The notes below the pieces were generated by a model. That model saw only the letters and a list, made by a program, of their open reading frames with translations, had not been told where the DNA came from and searched no databases. From JBEBVQ01 sp037190845 (GTDB taxonomy: Bacteria; Bacteroidota; Bacteroidia; Chitinophagales; Chitinophagaceae): DNA of 64,000 bases. Below are positions 25,924 to 34,787 of the stretch, piece after piece; position 1 is the first letter of the stretch; each line of letters begins with the position of its first letter. The translations under genes and the position numbers were made by a program. The DNA lies in assembly GCA_037190845.1 (NCBI GenBank), contig JBBCJI010000021.1:1-64000 (forward strand), given 5' to 3'.

Positions 25924-26511
25924 TTACTGCAGTATATCGCTAACTTCTCCACATTCCAGCATTTTCCTGCCGAAATAGGGATTTTTAATCTCAGGATCTT
26001 TACTCAGCCAGCATGCCCCCTGATCATTGAACGCCATCGGACAGTACTGTTTGTATATGATTATATGTTTTAAGCCTGTCGTCTGTACGAGCAGCAACAT
26101 GTTATCCGAAACTTGCTTAAAAGCGATCCTTTTGTATTCGCAGCTTTCATCTTTAACAGAGACGATCATACGGACGGCGCTGTCGATACGTACAAGCAAC
26201 GGCTGCAAAGCGGACGACAACAGTGAATCACCGCCTGACGAAAGAGGAAAGGCGCTGATACCTGCCATCATTTGACGGGCATAAGTATCGGCAGCAGATG
26301 CATTGTCTTCGGTGAGTGCATTTTTCAATCCATAATAAGACTGTAATACCTCAATAATCTGTTCCGTTCTGCTGCTGTCCAGCAGACTGACCGGAGGCTG
26401 GCCGGAAGCACGCGTGCCTGTATCTCCGGAGAAATGCTCTCCTACGCACCCACTTATAATACACACAAACAACAATACCGGAATAATCATCTGGCGCATC
26501 ATCTCATTCAT
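25924..26511 (-). CDS. Hypothetical lipoprotein
   Basis: 195 residues. A short charged start (MNEMMRQM) precedes the hydrophobic core IIPVLLFVCIISGCVG, a lipoprotein signal with lipidated Cys at about 22. The mature part is helical (SRTEQIIEVLQSYYGLKNAL) and then beta-rich with a Cys-containing C-terminus. No family recognised. The start at 26511 places the signal peptide at the N-terminus; ATGs at 26502 and 26499 are alternatives. A minus-strand -7 box TACCTTTG is at 26652-26659. Confidence 0.65.
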   Translation of the reverse strand: MNEMMRQMIIPVLLFVCIISGCVGEHFSGDTGTRASGQPPVSLLDSSRTEQIIEVLQSYYGLKNALTEDNASAADTYARQMMAGISAFPLSSGGDSLLSSALQPLLVRIDSAVRMIVSVKDESCEYKRIAFKQVSDNMLLLVQTTGLKHIIIYKQYCPMAFNDQGACWLSKDPEIKNPYFGRKMLECGEVSDILQ

Positions 26512-26686
26512 TGAAGCAAAGGAGTACAATTCAAATTACCGCTATCCCAAAATTACATTCTGCTTCGGCCACACTCAACAACCGGGCCTCGACATTAAAC
26601 GCCGATCATTGAGCCTGTCTAAATGCACGAAACAATTTGAATGCCTCGAAGCAAAGGTATAATATGATTTGTATTGCCGGGAATCG

Positions 26687-26694
26687 TAATTTTG
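26687..26694 (+). promoter_or_regulatory. -7 box for the ABC-F gene
   Basis: TAATTTTG, an exact TAnnTTTG match that ends 7 nt before the ATG at 26702. If used, the mRNA would have almost no leader. A TTTG is present at 26668-26671 but the 15-nt spacing is shorter than usual. Confidence 0.35.
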
Positions 26695-26701
26695 CCGGCT
26701 T

Positions 26702-28669
26702 ATGCTGATTTCATTACAAAACATATCTTTTTCGTTTGGCTCCCGCTCTATACTGGATGAGGCAAACTGGCAGATCAATACCGGTGAGCGTATCGGACTG
26801 GTGGGTAGTAACGGTGCCGGAAAATCAACCCTGCTGCGGCTGATCACCGGAGCTTACAGGCCGGACTCCGGCTCGATCAACAAACCCAAAGATGTAACGC
26901 TGGGTTTCTTCAATCAGGATCTGCTGAGCTTTTCGACCACCGATTCTATCCTGCAGGTGGGTATGCAGGCATTTGAAAAAGCACGGCAAATTGAAAAAGA
27001 AATGGAACGGTTGCTGCACGAGCTGGAACATAAGCCGGAAGATGCAGACCTGCTGGATCAATATAGCCATGCACTGCATGATTTTGAAGTAGCCGGTGGC
27101 TATGAAATGGAACACCGGAGCGCTGAAGTACTGGAGGGATTGGGCTTTTCGACCACCGACTTGTCCCGCCCTTATAACGAATTCAGCGGTGGCTGGAGGA
27201 TGCGGGTACTACTCGCCAAAATGATGCTCCAGGCGCCCGACCTGCTGCTGCTCGACGAACCGACGAACCACCTGGATCTGCCTTCTATCGAATGGCTGGA
27301 ACGCTATCTTCAGAGCTACCCCGGCAGCGTAGTTATCGTATCGCACGACCGGTACTTCCTCGACCGGATGGTAACGAAAATCGTAGAAGTATGGCAGCGC
27401 GACCTGCATCAGTATACCGGAAATTATTCCTTCTTCCTGAAAGAGAAGGAAGAGCGTATGGATATCCAGCAGAGAGCATACGAAAATCAACAGGATTATA
27501 TTCGTCAGCAGGAACGCTTTATAGAACGCTTCCGGGCAAAAGCGACCAAGGCGGCCCAAGCCCAAAGCGCAATGAAGCGGCTGGACAAGCTTGACCGGAT
27601 CGAAGCACCTGATGACTCTGTACCTGTAATGAATATTAACTTCGACGTCGCTGTACAACCCGGGAAGATCATCAATACGCTCACCGGTATCAGCAAAAGT
27701 TTCGGAGATCTTACCATTCTGAAAAATGCAAATGCAGAAATCAACCGCGGCGATAAAATTGCGCTGATCGGCGCCAACGGACGTGGTAAATCCACACTCC
27801 TGCGTATTATTGCCGGTAGGGAAAAGTTTGAAGGAGAACGGAAAGAAGGGCACAATGTAGAAGAAAGCTTCTATGCCCAGCACCAACTCGAAGCATTGAA
27901 CATTGAAAATGAAATACTTGAAGAAATGAAACGGGCCGGATCCGGCAAAACGGAACTGGAACTGCGCCAGTTGCTCGGCTGCTTCCTCTTCAGCGGAGAC
28001 GACGTATTCAAGAAGATCAAAGTATTGTCGGGCGGGGAGAAAGCCCGTGTAGCGCTGGCCAAGGTCATTGCCGCCAAAGGCAACTTCCTGATGCTCGACG
28101 AACCGACCAACCATCTTGATATGCAATCGGTCGAGATGCTGATTGATGCCCTCAACAAATATAGCGGCACACTCATCCTGGTATCGCACGACCGTTATTT
28201 TATCAGCCGGACCGCCAATAAAATATGGGAGATAGAAGACGGCGAGATCAAATCTTTTGACGGCACTTACGATGAATGGGTTATATATAAGCAGGAGCGG
28301 GCCGTACGCGAGCAAAAAGCAAAAGAAACTACCTTAAAAGATACGAAAAAAAATCCGGTCACCCAAAAAAACAAACCGGAGCCATCTGCGAATGATGCAG
28401 TACTGCGCGCACTGCGTAAAGAACATCAGGAGAAACAACGGACCTTTCAGAAACTGGAAACTGAAATAAACCAACTTGCTGAATCTGTACGCGATGTGGA
28501 AGCACAATTGGCTGATCCTGCCGTGTATGCCGACAAGGAGGTTTTCCTCAAACTCGACACACAATATAAATCACTCACGGGCCGGCTTAAAGATCAAAAT
28601 AAAGAATATGACAAGATATTCGAACTGGTCATTGATCTGGAAGAACAGATCAAAGCGGCAGGTGGATGA
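26702..28669 (+). CDS. ABC-F family ATPase (Uup/EttA-like)
   Basis: 655 residues with two ABC ATPase domains in one soluble chain. The first has Walker A GSNGAGKS (35-42), signature EFSGGWRMR and Walker B LLLLDEPTNHLD; the second has Walker A GANGRGKST, signature LSGGEKARV and Walker B FLMLDEPTNHLD. An interdomain linker carries the P-site tRNA-interaction motif region, and a C-terminal coiled coil (about 560-655) resembles Uup. ABC-F proteins bind the ribosomal E site and affect translation or antibiotic resistance; Uup types are also linked to replication fork processing. There is no transmembrane segment. Confidence 0.93.
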   Translation: MLISLQNISFSFGSRSILDEANWQINTGERIGLVGSNGAGKSTLLRLITGAYRPDSGSINKPKDVTLGFFNQDLLSFSTTDSILQVGMQAFEKARQIEKEMERLLHELEHKPEDADLLDQYSHALHDFEVAGGYEMEHRSAEVLEGLGFSTTDLSRPYNEFSGGWRMRVLLAKMMLQAPDLLLLDEPTNHLDLPSIEWLERYLQSYPGSVVIVSHDRYFLDRMVTKIVEVWQRDLHQYTGNYSFFLKEKEERMDIQQRAYENQQDYIRQQERFIERFRAKATKAAQAQSAMKRLDKLDRIEAPDDSVPVMNINFDVAVQPGKIINTLTGISKSFGDLTILKNANAEINRGDKIALIGANGRGKSTLLRIIAGREKFEGERKEGHNVEESFYAQHQLEALNIENEILEEMKRAGSGKTELELRQLLGCFLFSGDDVFKKIKVLSGGEKARVALAKVIAAKGNFLMLDEPTNHLDMQSVEMLIDALNKYSGTLILVSHDRYFISRTANKIWEIEDGEIKSFDGTYDEWVIYKQERAVREQKAKETTLKDTKKNPVTQKNKPEPSANDAVLRALRKEHQEKQRTFQKLETEINQLAESVRDVEAQLADPAVYADKEVFLKLDTQYKSLTGRLKDQNKEYDKIFELVIDLEEQIKAAGG

Positions 28670-28791
28670 ATATTTTATTGTAAATTCGCAGGTTAAGTAA
28701 TTTATCGTTCACAATCGGCAGCAGGTTGCAGGAATAAGAATGATCGTGATGTGAAGACAAACCTGCTTGCTGTTTATATAAATATTTATTG

Positions 28792-30216
28792 ATGGGATGT
28801 GGCAATTGTGGTACCGGTCATGATGGCAAACCGGCAGGTTGTAAAAGTAACGGAGGATGTAGTTCCGGCGGATGCAACCGTATGAATGTATTCGACTGGC
28901 TAAGCGCCTTACCCTTATATGACAGCGCTAAACCATACCCGGTAATAGAAGTTTCCTTCAATCGCGGAAGCCGAAAAGATTTCTACCGGAATAATACACA
29001 CCATATCTTCGAAAAAGGGGAACTGATCGCAGTGGAAGGCACCAGTGGATTTGATGTCGGACAGATAAGCCTTACCGGAGAACTGGTGAAATTGCAGATG
29101 AAAAAATACGGGATTGATGACAGCCCAACATTGAAGCGTATCCTCCGCCCCGCAACAGAAGAAGATATCACACAATGGGAACATCACAAAAGCCGAGAGC
29201 AGGACATCATGGTGCGCAGCCGTGCTATCGCCCGCCAGTTGAAGCTGGAGATGAAGGTCTGTGAAGTAGAGATGCAGGCAGATGGGAAAAAGGCAACCTT
29301 CTTTTATACAGCGGACCAGCGGGTGGATTTTCGGGAGTTGATTAAAATATTTGCCTCAGAATTCCGGGTAAAAGTGGAAATGCGGCAGATCGGCGCCCGA
29401 CAGGAAAGTGCTAAAGTCGGCGGAATCGGCTCCTGCGGTCGTGAACTCTGCTGCAGTACCTGGCTTACCGACTTCAAATCGGTGAATACCACTGCCGCCC
29501 GTTACCAGAATCTGTCCATCAACCAGACCAAACTGTCGGGACAATGCGGCAGGTTAAAATGTTGTCTTAATTACGAACTGGACACTTATATGGATGCGCT
29601 CCGCGTATTCCCCGACCATGCAGATACCATCCAGACTGCAAAAGGTCCGGCTTATCTCCAGAAACGGGACATCTTCAAAAGCCTTATGTGGTACAGCTTT
29701 TCCGATACCAACAAACAATACCCGCTTTCCATTTACCGCGTTAAAGAAATACTTGAGCTGAATAAACAAGGCGTACGACCGGACGAACTTCAGCCTGTAG
29801 AACTGGATGTTGATACAGAAAAGAAAGGTATAAAAGTAGATGTGGGCTTTGTAAATGATGTAGGGCAAATAAGCCTGAAAGCTCTTGAAAAGTCTGGCCG
29901 TAAAAGAAAAGGAGGCCATAAAGCACGGCAGCAGGGCAACGCTGACAATAACAAGAAGCAACAGTTGTCCGCTACCCCTGCCCCACCTCGTAAATCCCGT
30001 CCCCAGCAGCGCTCCGGGGATCAGCAGAACAAACCGCAACAACAGGAGAGTGGACAACCGCAACACAGGCAATCACCCAAACAACAAAACGGAGAGCAAT
30101 TACAACAAACGCGTACGCCCCGGCCGGCAGGAGAACAAGCGGCGCAACCAAACAAAAAATCACGTAATAACCGACATCGGCCTGATAAGCCTAAAACAAA
30201 CGAAGGGCAACAATAA
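28792..30216 (+). CDS. ricT: RicT/PSP1 family protein with low-complexity tail
   Basis: 474 residues. A Cys/Gly-rich N-terminus (about 1-28, CGNCG..GCSSGGC) is followed by a PSP1 domain with GTSGFDVGQISLTG, the GGIGSCGRELCC and GQCGRLKCCLNYE cysteine clusters, and a Gln/Pro-rich tail (about 370-474) that looks disordered. RicT (YaaT) of Bacillus is an iron-sulfur protein in the RicAFT complex that affects RNase Y activity; the Bacteroidota homologue keeps the clusters but its partners are not visible here. The frame extends three bases further to a TTG; the ATG at 28792 is preferred. A long hairpin terminator begins at the stop codon. Confidence 0.9.
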   Translation: MGCGNCGTGHDGKPAGCKSNGGCSSGGCNRMNVFDWLSALPLYDSAKPYPVIEVSFNRGSRKDFYRNNTHHIFEKGELIAVEGTSGFDVGQISLTGELVKLQMKKYGIDDSPTLKRILRPATEEDITQWEHHKSREQDIMVRSRAIARQLKLEMKVCEVEMQADGKKATFFYTADQRVDFRELIKIFASEFRVKVEMRQIGARQESAKVGGIGSCGRELCCSTWLTDFKSVNTTAARYQNLSINQTKLSGQCGRLKCCLNYELDTYMDALRVFPDHADTIQTAKGPAYLQKRDIFKSLMWYSFSDTNKQYPLSIYRVKEILELNKQGVRPDELQPVELDVDTEKKGIKVDVGFVNDVGQISLKALEKSGRKRKGGHKARQQGNADNNKKQQLSATPAPPRKSRPQQRSGDQQNKPQQQESGQPQHRQSPKQQNGEQLQQTRTPRPAGEQAAQPNKKSRNNRHRPDKPKTNEGQQ

Positions 30217-30294
30217 TAACAAATGCTAACCGGGTTGTTTTTATTGGCAGATCATTAATCCGGCAATAAAAACAACCCGGTTAGCATTTGTTAT
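30216..30294. terminator. 31-bp perfect-stem hairpin, bidirectional terminator
   Basis: Arms 30216-30246 and 30264-30294 are perfectly complementary over 31 bp, with a 17-nt loop. GTTTTTATTG is in the stem, so each direction carries a U-rich run. It sits exactly between the stop of ricT and the stop of the convergent protease gene. The left arm begins within the ricT stop codon. Confidence 0.85.
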
Positions 30295-30295
30295 A

Positions 30296-32788
30296 TTACT
30301 CTATAACCAACTTTTGTACTTCTGAAAGAGAATCCCCTTCCAGCCGGAATAAATACACACCGGGAGGAATTTCACCAATATTGATATTTTTCCTCACAGC
30401 ACCAGACAGCACGTCCCATTCATCGAAAAACACAGTTTGTCCTATAAGACTTAAGATACGGGCCTCAACACGCTGCTTCGCAGTGGCATGAAAAGCAACT
30501 GAAAGGTGGCCGGATGCCGGATTGGGATAGATCTTTACAGATTCTATACCTACATCACGAACACGGGTCGCCCATTCCAGCTGTACATCCAGGAACGATG
30601 TATCCCCGCTGCATAATACACCATTCGTCTCCTGTACCGCTACACGGCCGGAAAGATGATTACCCCATTGAACCACTACCTCGCTCGTACCATTACCGCT
30701 TTGAACCGTACCATTTTCGACACTCCATTCATATACCGATCCTGGTGTATTGGGCACATAATACATATCTTCTCTGTACGCCATTGAATGTATATCTCCA
30801 TTGATCTGTACGTCTGCCGGGCGTTCCAGCACCTCAATTGTAACCGTCCGCTTTACACTGTCTGCACCTCCATAATTTGAGACTTTAAGCGTAACCTCAA
30901 TCGTATAAACACCAGGTGTACTATAAGAGATTTCAGCCTGCTGTGCGGTGGCAGTAAAAGTCGCTGATGATTCCGAAAGCAACCAATCCCACGAATGCGG
31001 ATCGTTTTCGGATGCATCAGTAAATCGGATAGGCTCATCTGTACAAACGCGCATCTTCTGAACGGAAAAATCCGCAACCGGCCTTACAGGTTCCACACCG
31101 GAAACAATCAGGGAATAGGCCTGTGATTTCCCTTCATGAAGCTCATTCTTATGGGAAATAACGAGTCTGTATTCGCCGGCCTGCGGCGCTGCGATAAATA
31201 TCTGCTCCACATTATCCCTGAAGTTGTCGCCCGTTGTAGCTGCTGCGGAAGGGTTGGCAGGATTAAGTATATAGGGTAACACAACAGCGTTGTCAGACTT
31301 CCGGATCAGGCGGATATCCAAATCGTTAACCAGCATCAGATCCGGGGGGTCAAGCGCAGGCGCTACCGGGCTGCCCGGCGGGTCGGTCCAGCAAATCGTC
31401 AGCTTTAATGGTTCGGACCCGTCTGTAGTGTATGACTGGAAAAAAGTTTCCCTGTTACCTAACGTTCGTTGCTGAATGCTGTAAGGCAATCCGCTGTTGA
31501 TCAGCGCAACCGCTCTTGGTATATTGATCAGTCCCCAGCCATGCTGATAATCCGGCCCCGGGGCTGGTCCGGCTTCATCTGTCGTATGAATGGCAAGGGC
31601 TTTAAGCGTTGCGGCCAGCATAAACGAATCGTTGAGAAGCTCATATTGTTGCTGCAGCAGCAACAGGGAACCGGACACTACCGGCGTGGCCATAGAAGTA
31701 CCATTAAAACTCCGGTACTGGGCATTATGCCCCTCCGTTGATGACCGGATACTCTGTCCGGGCGCCACCACATCCGGTTTAATACGTCCATCATCCGCAG
31801 GTCCCCATCCGCTGAATGCGGTCATATCTACATCAGACGAATCTGTCCAGCCACCGGGTATTTTCCAGACTGCTCCTACCGTCAGAATATTCTTGGCGAC
31901 AGCATAGCTGGCAATACAATCATAAGGACCTACTGTACGAGGCGCTGTACTTACCTGCCATCCATTACTCGTCCACACTTCATGCGTACCGGAACGATTT
32001 GTATTCCGGTCATTACCTGCGGCTTTGCAAATCAGATAATATGGATTATTGGCAGCTATACGATCCCAGGTTTCCGCACGGCGGTTATAAAATCCATAAG
32101 TATAATCCTCCACCGTGCTGATGGAAATATCTCCATGCCAGCGCCAGTTACCGGAAGAATTATTCCATCCTGCCACTTGCCCGTACGAGTGGTTGGAGAT
32201 CAGCATTCCTGCTCTGGCGGCAGCAGTCATTTCCGCATCATCATTATTCCAGTCGTATGCCCTCAGAGTTGCCTGATACGCCATACCTTTTGCATCCGCA
32301 TCTATGCCGGCCGCGATCATCGTACCTGCCACATGCGTGGGATGCTGCTCCATACCCGCATTATCTGCCTGCGCCACCCTGCTTCCAAACTCCTGATGTG
32401 TAAGACGGACGCCACCACCATCCCAGATACCAAGGCGATTCCCGGACAGATTACCGGTCAGTGAAGTGCCCGCCGCACCTCCCGGCCAGACTTTATCAAC
32501 TCCTATTGTCTCCCCGGCCCCTGTATTACAGGTGGTGTTAAACAACATCATGCCGGTCTCGGAAAAACCTGCAAAACCGACAATCGTGCCGTCTTCAGCA
32601 GTATAATATAACGGGAATCCCTGCTCCTCCGCTATTGCTGCAGCACGCAGGCTGTCCTGTCTGTATTGCAGCTCCAGCAACCGGATCAGCGCATCATTAT
32701 CATAATCTTCTCCATGATATACCGACTGCGCAAGGACCGTAACAGATAAACCACACAAAACCAACAAGCACAAACAAGAAAATTTCAT
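30296..32788 (-). CDS. Secreted subtilisin-like protease with PKD and T9SS sorting domain
   Basis: 830 residues. Signal peptide (1-20, ending VLAQ). The S8 catalytic domain (about 100-435) has Asp123 in IWDGGGV, His152 in HPTHVAGT, oxyanion Asn259 in AAGND, and Ser365 in NGTSMATP. A CUB/proprotein-convertase-like beta domain (about 450-565) is followed by a PKD domain (about 570-660, starting VADFSVQ), a further beta region, and a C-terminal type A T9SS sorting domain (about 750-830, IYPNPASGHL). It is exported through Sec and then T9SS and is probably surface-anchored or released. The upstream lipoprotein gene is 10 nt away, so the two are probably co-transcribed. Confidence 0.93.
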   Translation of the reverse strand: MKFSCLCLLVLCGLSVTVLAQSVYHGEDYDNDALIRLLELQYRQDSLRAAAIAEEQGFPLYYTAEDGTIVGFAGFSETGMMLFNTTCNTGAGETIGVDKVWPGGAAGTSLTGNLSGNRLGIWDGGGVRLTHQEFGSRVAQADNAGMEQHPTHVAGTMIAAGIDADAKGMAYQATLRAYDWNNDDAEMTAAARAGMLISNHSYGQVAGWNNSSGNWRWHGDISISTVEDYTYGFYNRRAETWDRIAANNPYYLICKAAGNDRNTNRSGTHEVWTSNGWQVSTAPRTVGPYDCIASYAVAKNILTVGAVWKIPGGWTDSSDVDMTAFSGWGPADDGRIKPDVVAPGQSIRSSTEGHNAQYRSFNGTSMATPVVSGSLLLLQQQYELLNDSFMLAATLKALAIHTTDEAGPAPGPDYQHGWGLINIPRAVALINSGLPYSIQQRTLGNRETFFQSYTTDGSEPLKLTICWTDPPGSPVAPALDPPDLMLVNDLDIRLIRKSDNAVVLPYILNPANPSAAATTGDNFRDNVEQIFIAAPQAGEYRLVISHKNELHEGKSQAYSLIVSGVEPVRPVADFSVQKMRVCTDEPIRFTDASENDPHSWDWLLSESSATFTATAQQAEISYSTPGVYTIEVTLKVSNYGGADSVKRTVTIEVLERPADVQINGDIHSMAYREDMYYVPNTPGSVYEWSVENGTVQSGNGTSEVVVQWGNHLSGRVAVQETNGVLCSGDTSFLDVQLEWATRVRDVGIESVKIYPNPASGHLSVAFHATAKQRVEARILSLIGQTVFFDEWDVLSGAVRKNINIGEIPPGVYLFRLEGDSLSEVQKLVIE

Positions 32789-32798
32789 CTCACTATTT

Positions 32799-33308
32799 TT
32801 ACTCGTTTATAATAACATTTGTTTCCGCAGGAATAATACCTTTCAGGTGAACCGTAACATGATAATACTCATCAGCGTCATACACCCTGGTCCGGACAGA
32901 CAACTGAACGGGATTACCCGGTGTAAAATCCGCTGCTTTCACTTTGCTGCGTACCCGGCTGCGATCTTTATCTGAAAAAAAACTTTTACCGTCTTTGGTT
33001 TTGATATACACAATCTTCACGTCATCCGTATTGATGCCGTTCACCTGTATCATATCCAGATTATTGTCTGTAACGCTCACGCTCAGATAACCATTCTTAA
33101 AGTCAAATACAGGTGTATCTGCCGGTGTAAAAATAATTTTCCTGCCTTTGCTGTCTGAAAAAAATATACCGCCGTTATCTCCGGCCAGGTCGTGCACCCC
33201 CGCATGACAGGAAAACATCACCAATACCAGTAAAAGACCATAACAACGTCTAAAGACCAGATGGCGCATACAGGCAATAGCGAGTGACAGAATATACTTG
33301 TTTTTCAA
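32799..33308 (-). CDS. Hypothetical lipoprotein
   Basis: 169 residues. The hydrophobic LLLVLVMFSC segment gives a lipobox with the lipidated Cys near residue 34 of the longest frame. An internal ATG at 33269 would give a more usual signal peptide length. The mature part is beta-rich with charged loops (KTKDGKSFFSDKDRSRVRSK). No family recognised. It ends 10 nt before the secreted protease gene and is likely its operon partner. Confidence 0.65.
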   Translation of the reverse strand: MKNKYILSLAIACMRHLVFRRCYGLLLVLVMFSCHAGVHDLAGDNGGIFFSDSKGRKIIFTPADTPVFDFKNGYLSVSVTDNNLDMIQVNGINTDDVKIVYIKTKDGKSFFSDKDRSRVRSKVKAADFTPGNPVQLSVRTRVYDADEYYHVTVHLKGIIPAETNVIINE

Positions 33309-33346
33309 AAAGTCATTTTTCCGGATCAGGGAAACAAATACAAACC

Positions 33347-33838
33347 TCAGGACTTCATATTTACATATTGCAAAGGCTGCTCCAGACCAGCCGACCGGCA
33401 GAGCTGGATAACCCCCTGCAGATCGTCCAGCTTTTTACCTGTCACCCGGATGGTATCATCCATGATGGCCGGCTGTACTTTTAGCCCACTGTCTTTGATC
33501 AGCTTTACGATCTTTTTGGCCATATCACGATCAATGCCGCTCCTTACGGGTATGACTTTACGCACATATTTACCGGAAGGTGCAGCTTCCCGCGACAGGT
33601 CAAAGCTATTCGCTTCAAGCCCCTGGCGCATGGCTTTGGTAAGCAATACATCTTCTACCTGCCTGAGTTGCATATCGCTTTCCACTTCTACCTGCAACAG
33701 CATATCTTTTTTATTCAGCTCAAGCAAAACATGTGTTCCCTTAAAATCATAACGGTTATCAATCTCTTTTTTGGCAACATTAACAGCGTTGTCCAACGTC
33801 TGTATATCCACTTTGGAAACAATATCGAACGAGGGCAT
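33347..33838 (-). CDS. yajQ: YajQ family nucleotide-binding protein
   Basis: 163 residues. MPSFDIVSKVD at the start, the EIDNRYDFKGT segment (about 25-35), QGLEANSFDLS, and VRVTGKKLDDLQ-like C-terminal block (IRVTGKKLDDLQ) match YajQ across its whole length. YajQ proteins bind nucleotides or nucleic acids, and a Xanthomonas member binds cyclic di-GMP. Cytosolic, full length. Its role here is not shown by the context. Confidence 0.95.
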   Translation of the reverse strand: MPSFDIVSKVDIQTLDNAVNVAKKEIDNRYDFKGTHVLLELNKKDMLLQVEVESDMQLRQVEDVLLTKAMRQGLEANSFDLSREAAPSGKYVRKVIPVRSGIDRDMAKKIVKLIKDSGLKVQPAIMDDTIRVTGKKLDDLQGVIQLCRSAGLEQPLQYVNMKS

Positions 33839-33881
33839 ATGATATATTTTGCAGGTGAATTAATCCAGTAAAAATAATCAA

Positions 33882-33923
33882 AAATCCCGTAGAGACGCAA
33901 TGCATTGCGTCTCTACGGGATTT
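33882..33923. repeat. 42-bp perfect palindrome of the GTAGAGACGC family
   Basis: Bases 33882-33902 and 33903-33923 are exact reverse complements. The core CCCGTAGAGACGC is a widely scattered repeat in many bacterial genomes. The TAG within the right half serves as the stop codon of the FeoA-like gene. In RNA it would form a long hairpin at the 3' end of that gene and may act as a terminator. Confidence 0.75.
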
Positions 33924-34188
33924 CCACCCATACCTGATCTGCATCCCGTTTCCGCAATGCAAGAGAATATCCAGCTACACGGATTGCCAAAGGATCTCCC
34001 AACGGAGCTTTTCTATCCATTTGTACAGAAGTGCCGGGTACACAACCCATTTCCATCAATACAAGCTCCACCCGGCTTTCTCCATAAGAATGAATCCGCG
34101 CAGTTTTACCTGCGGGTAAAGCAGAAAGACGTATCACCTTATTATCTGCGTGATCCATATCAGCAAAGGTAGCACAAACATCACCCAT
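33913..34188 (-). CDS. FeoA domain protein
   Basis: 91 residues (81 if the ATG at 34158 is used). It has the SH3-like FeoA fold: RLSALPAGKTARI, the LMEMGCVPGTSVQM block, PLGDPLAIRVAGYSLALRKRDADQV. FeoA proteins bind the ferrous iron permease FeoB and help Fe(II) uptake. No feoB is in the window. The stop codon and the last codons lie inside the palindromic repeat 33882-33923, so the original 3' end may have been altered by insertion of that repeat. Confidence 0.85.
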   Translation of the reverse strand: MGDVCATFADMDHADNKVIRLSALPAGKTARIHSYGESRVELVLMEMGCVPGTSVQMDRKAPLGDPLAIRVAGYSLALRKRDADQVWVEIP

Positions 34189-34247
34189 AATAATTTTATA
34201 AAACGTGCTCCTCCCCTTCTGCCAACAGGCGCATACAGCCGCATGCG

Positions 34248-34523
34248 CTACCTGAGCTTTCCGGCCACATGCTTTTTACGCTTATAACATACTTTATAAC
34301 AATATTTACATTTATACTTCCTTACCGGTAGCCCGGGGAAAAAGAATTTCAGCAAAAAAGGTCTGGGAACACGGGATAGTTCATGCTTTTTACACCTCGG
34401 ACATAGATTACTGTGCTTATACTCCGCGATCCATCCCGGGGGTAATTCCGTAGCCGGCTGTGTTGCAGCGGGAGATTGGGGAGATACATGGTCATCTTCC
34501 GTATGTAATGGTTTTTGAGACAT
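34248..34523 (-). CDS. Small zinc-ribbon-like protein
   Basis: 91 residues. After a Ser/Pro-rich N-terminus (1-30) comes CPRC at about 42-45 and CKYC...C near 72-79, two cysteine pairs about 30 residues apart, as in a zinc ribbon, followed by a basic C-terminus (YKRKKHVAGKLR). No family recognised. The ATG at 34523 is preferred; the longer frame adds 16 residues. Function unknown; nucleic acid binding is possible. Confidence 0.6.
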   Translation of the reverse strand: MSQKPLHTEDDHVSPQSPAATQPATELPPGWIAEYKHSNLCPRCKKHELSRVPRPFLLKFFFPGLPVRKYKCKYCYKVCYKRKKHVAGKLR

Positions 34524-34787
34524 AAGACTAAGCGAGCGCAAAGTTATCCGGAAAGAATATACGGTTTGCAAGATACGTAATTATTTTCTTATGATGAAAC
34601 TATTATCTTAAAGTGAACACCATATGACCGGACAGGTATATAAAAACGGGGATCATTAACTAAATGATATCTGCCGGTATTACCATTCCCGAACCGGACC
34701 GGATCAGCTCATGGAATAATCAGGTCATATAGCGGGTCATAAACCATGCAATCACTATCTTGCACCTGTTTTTCTAACACACATACT

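Noticed and set aside
27209..28315. 368-residue minus-strand ORF
   Set aside because: Antisense shadow of the ABC-F gene.
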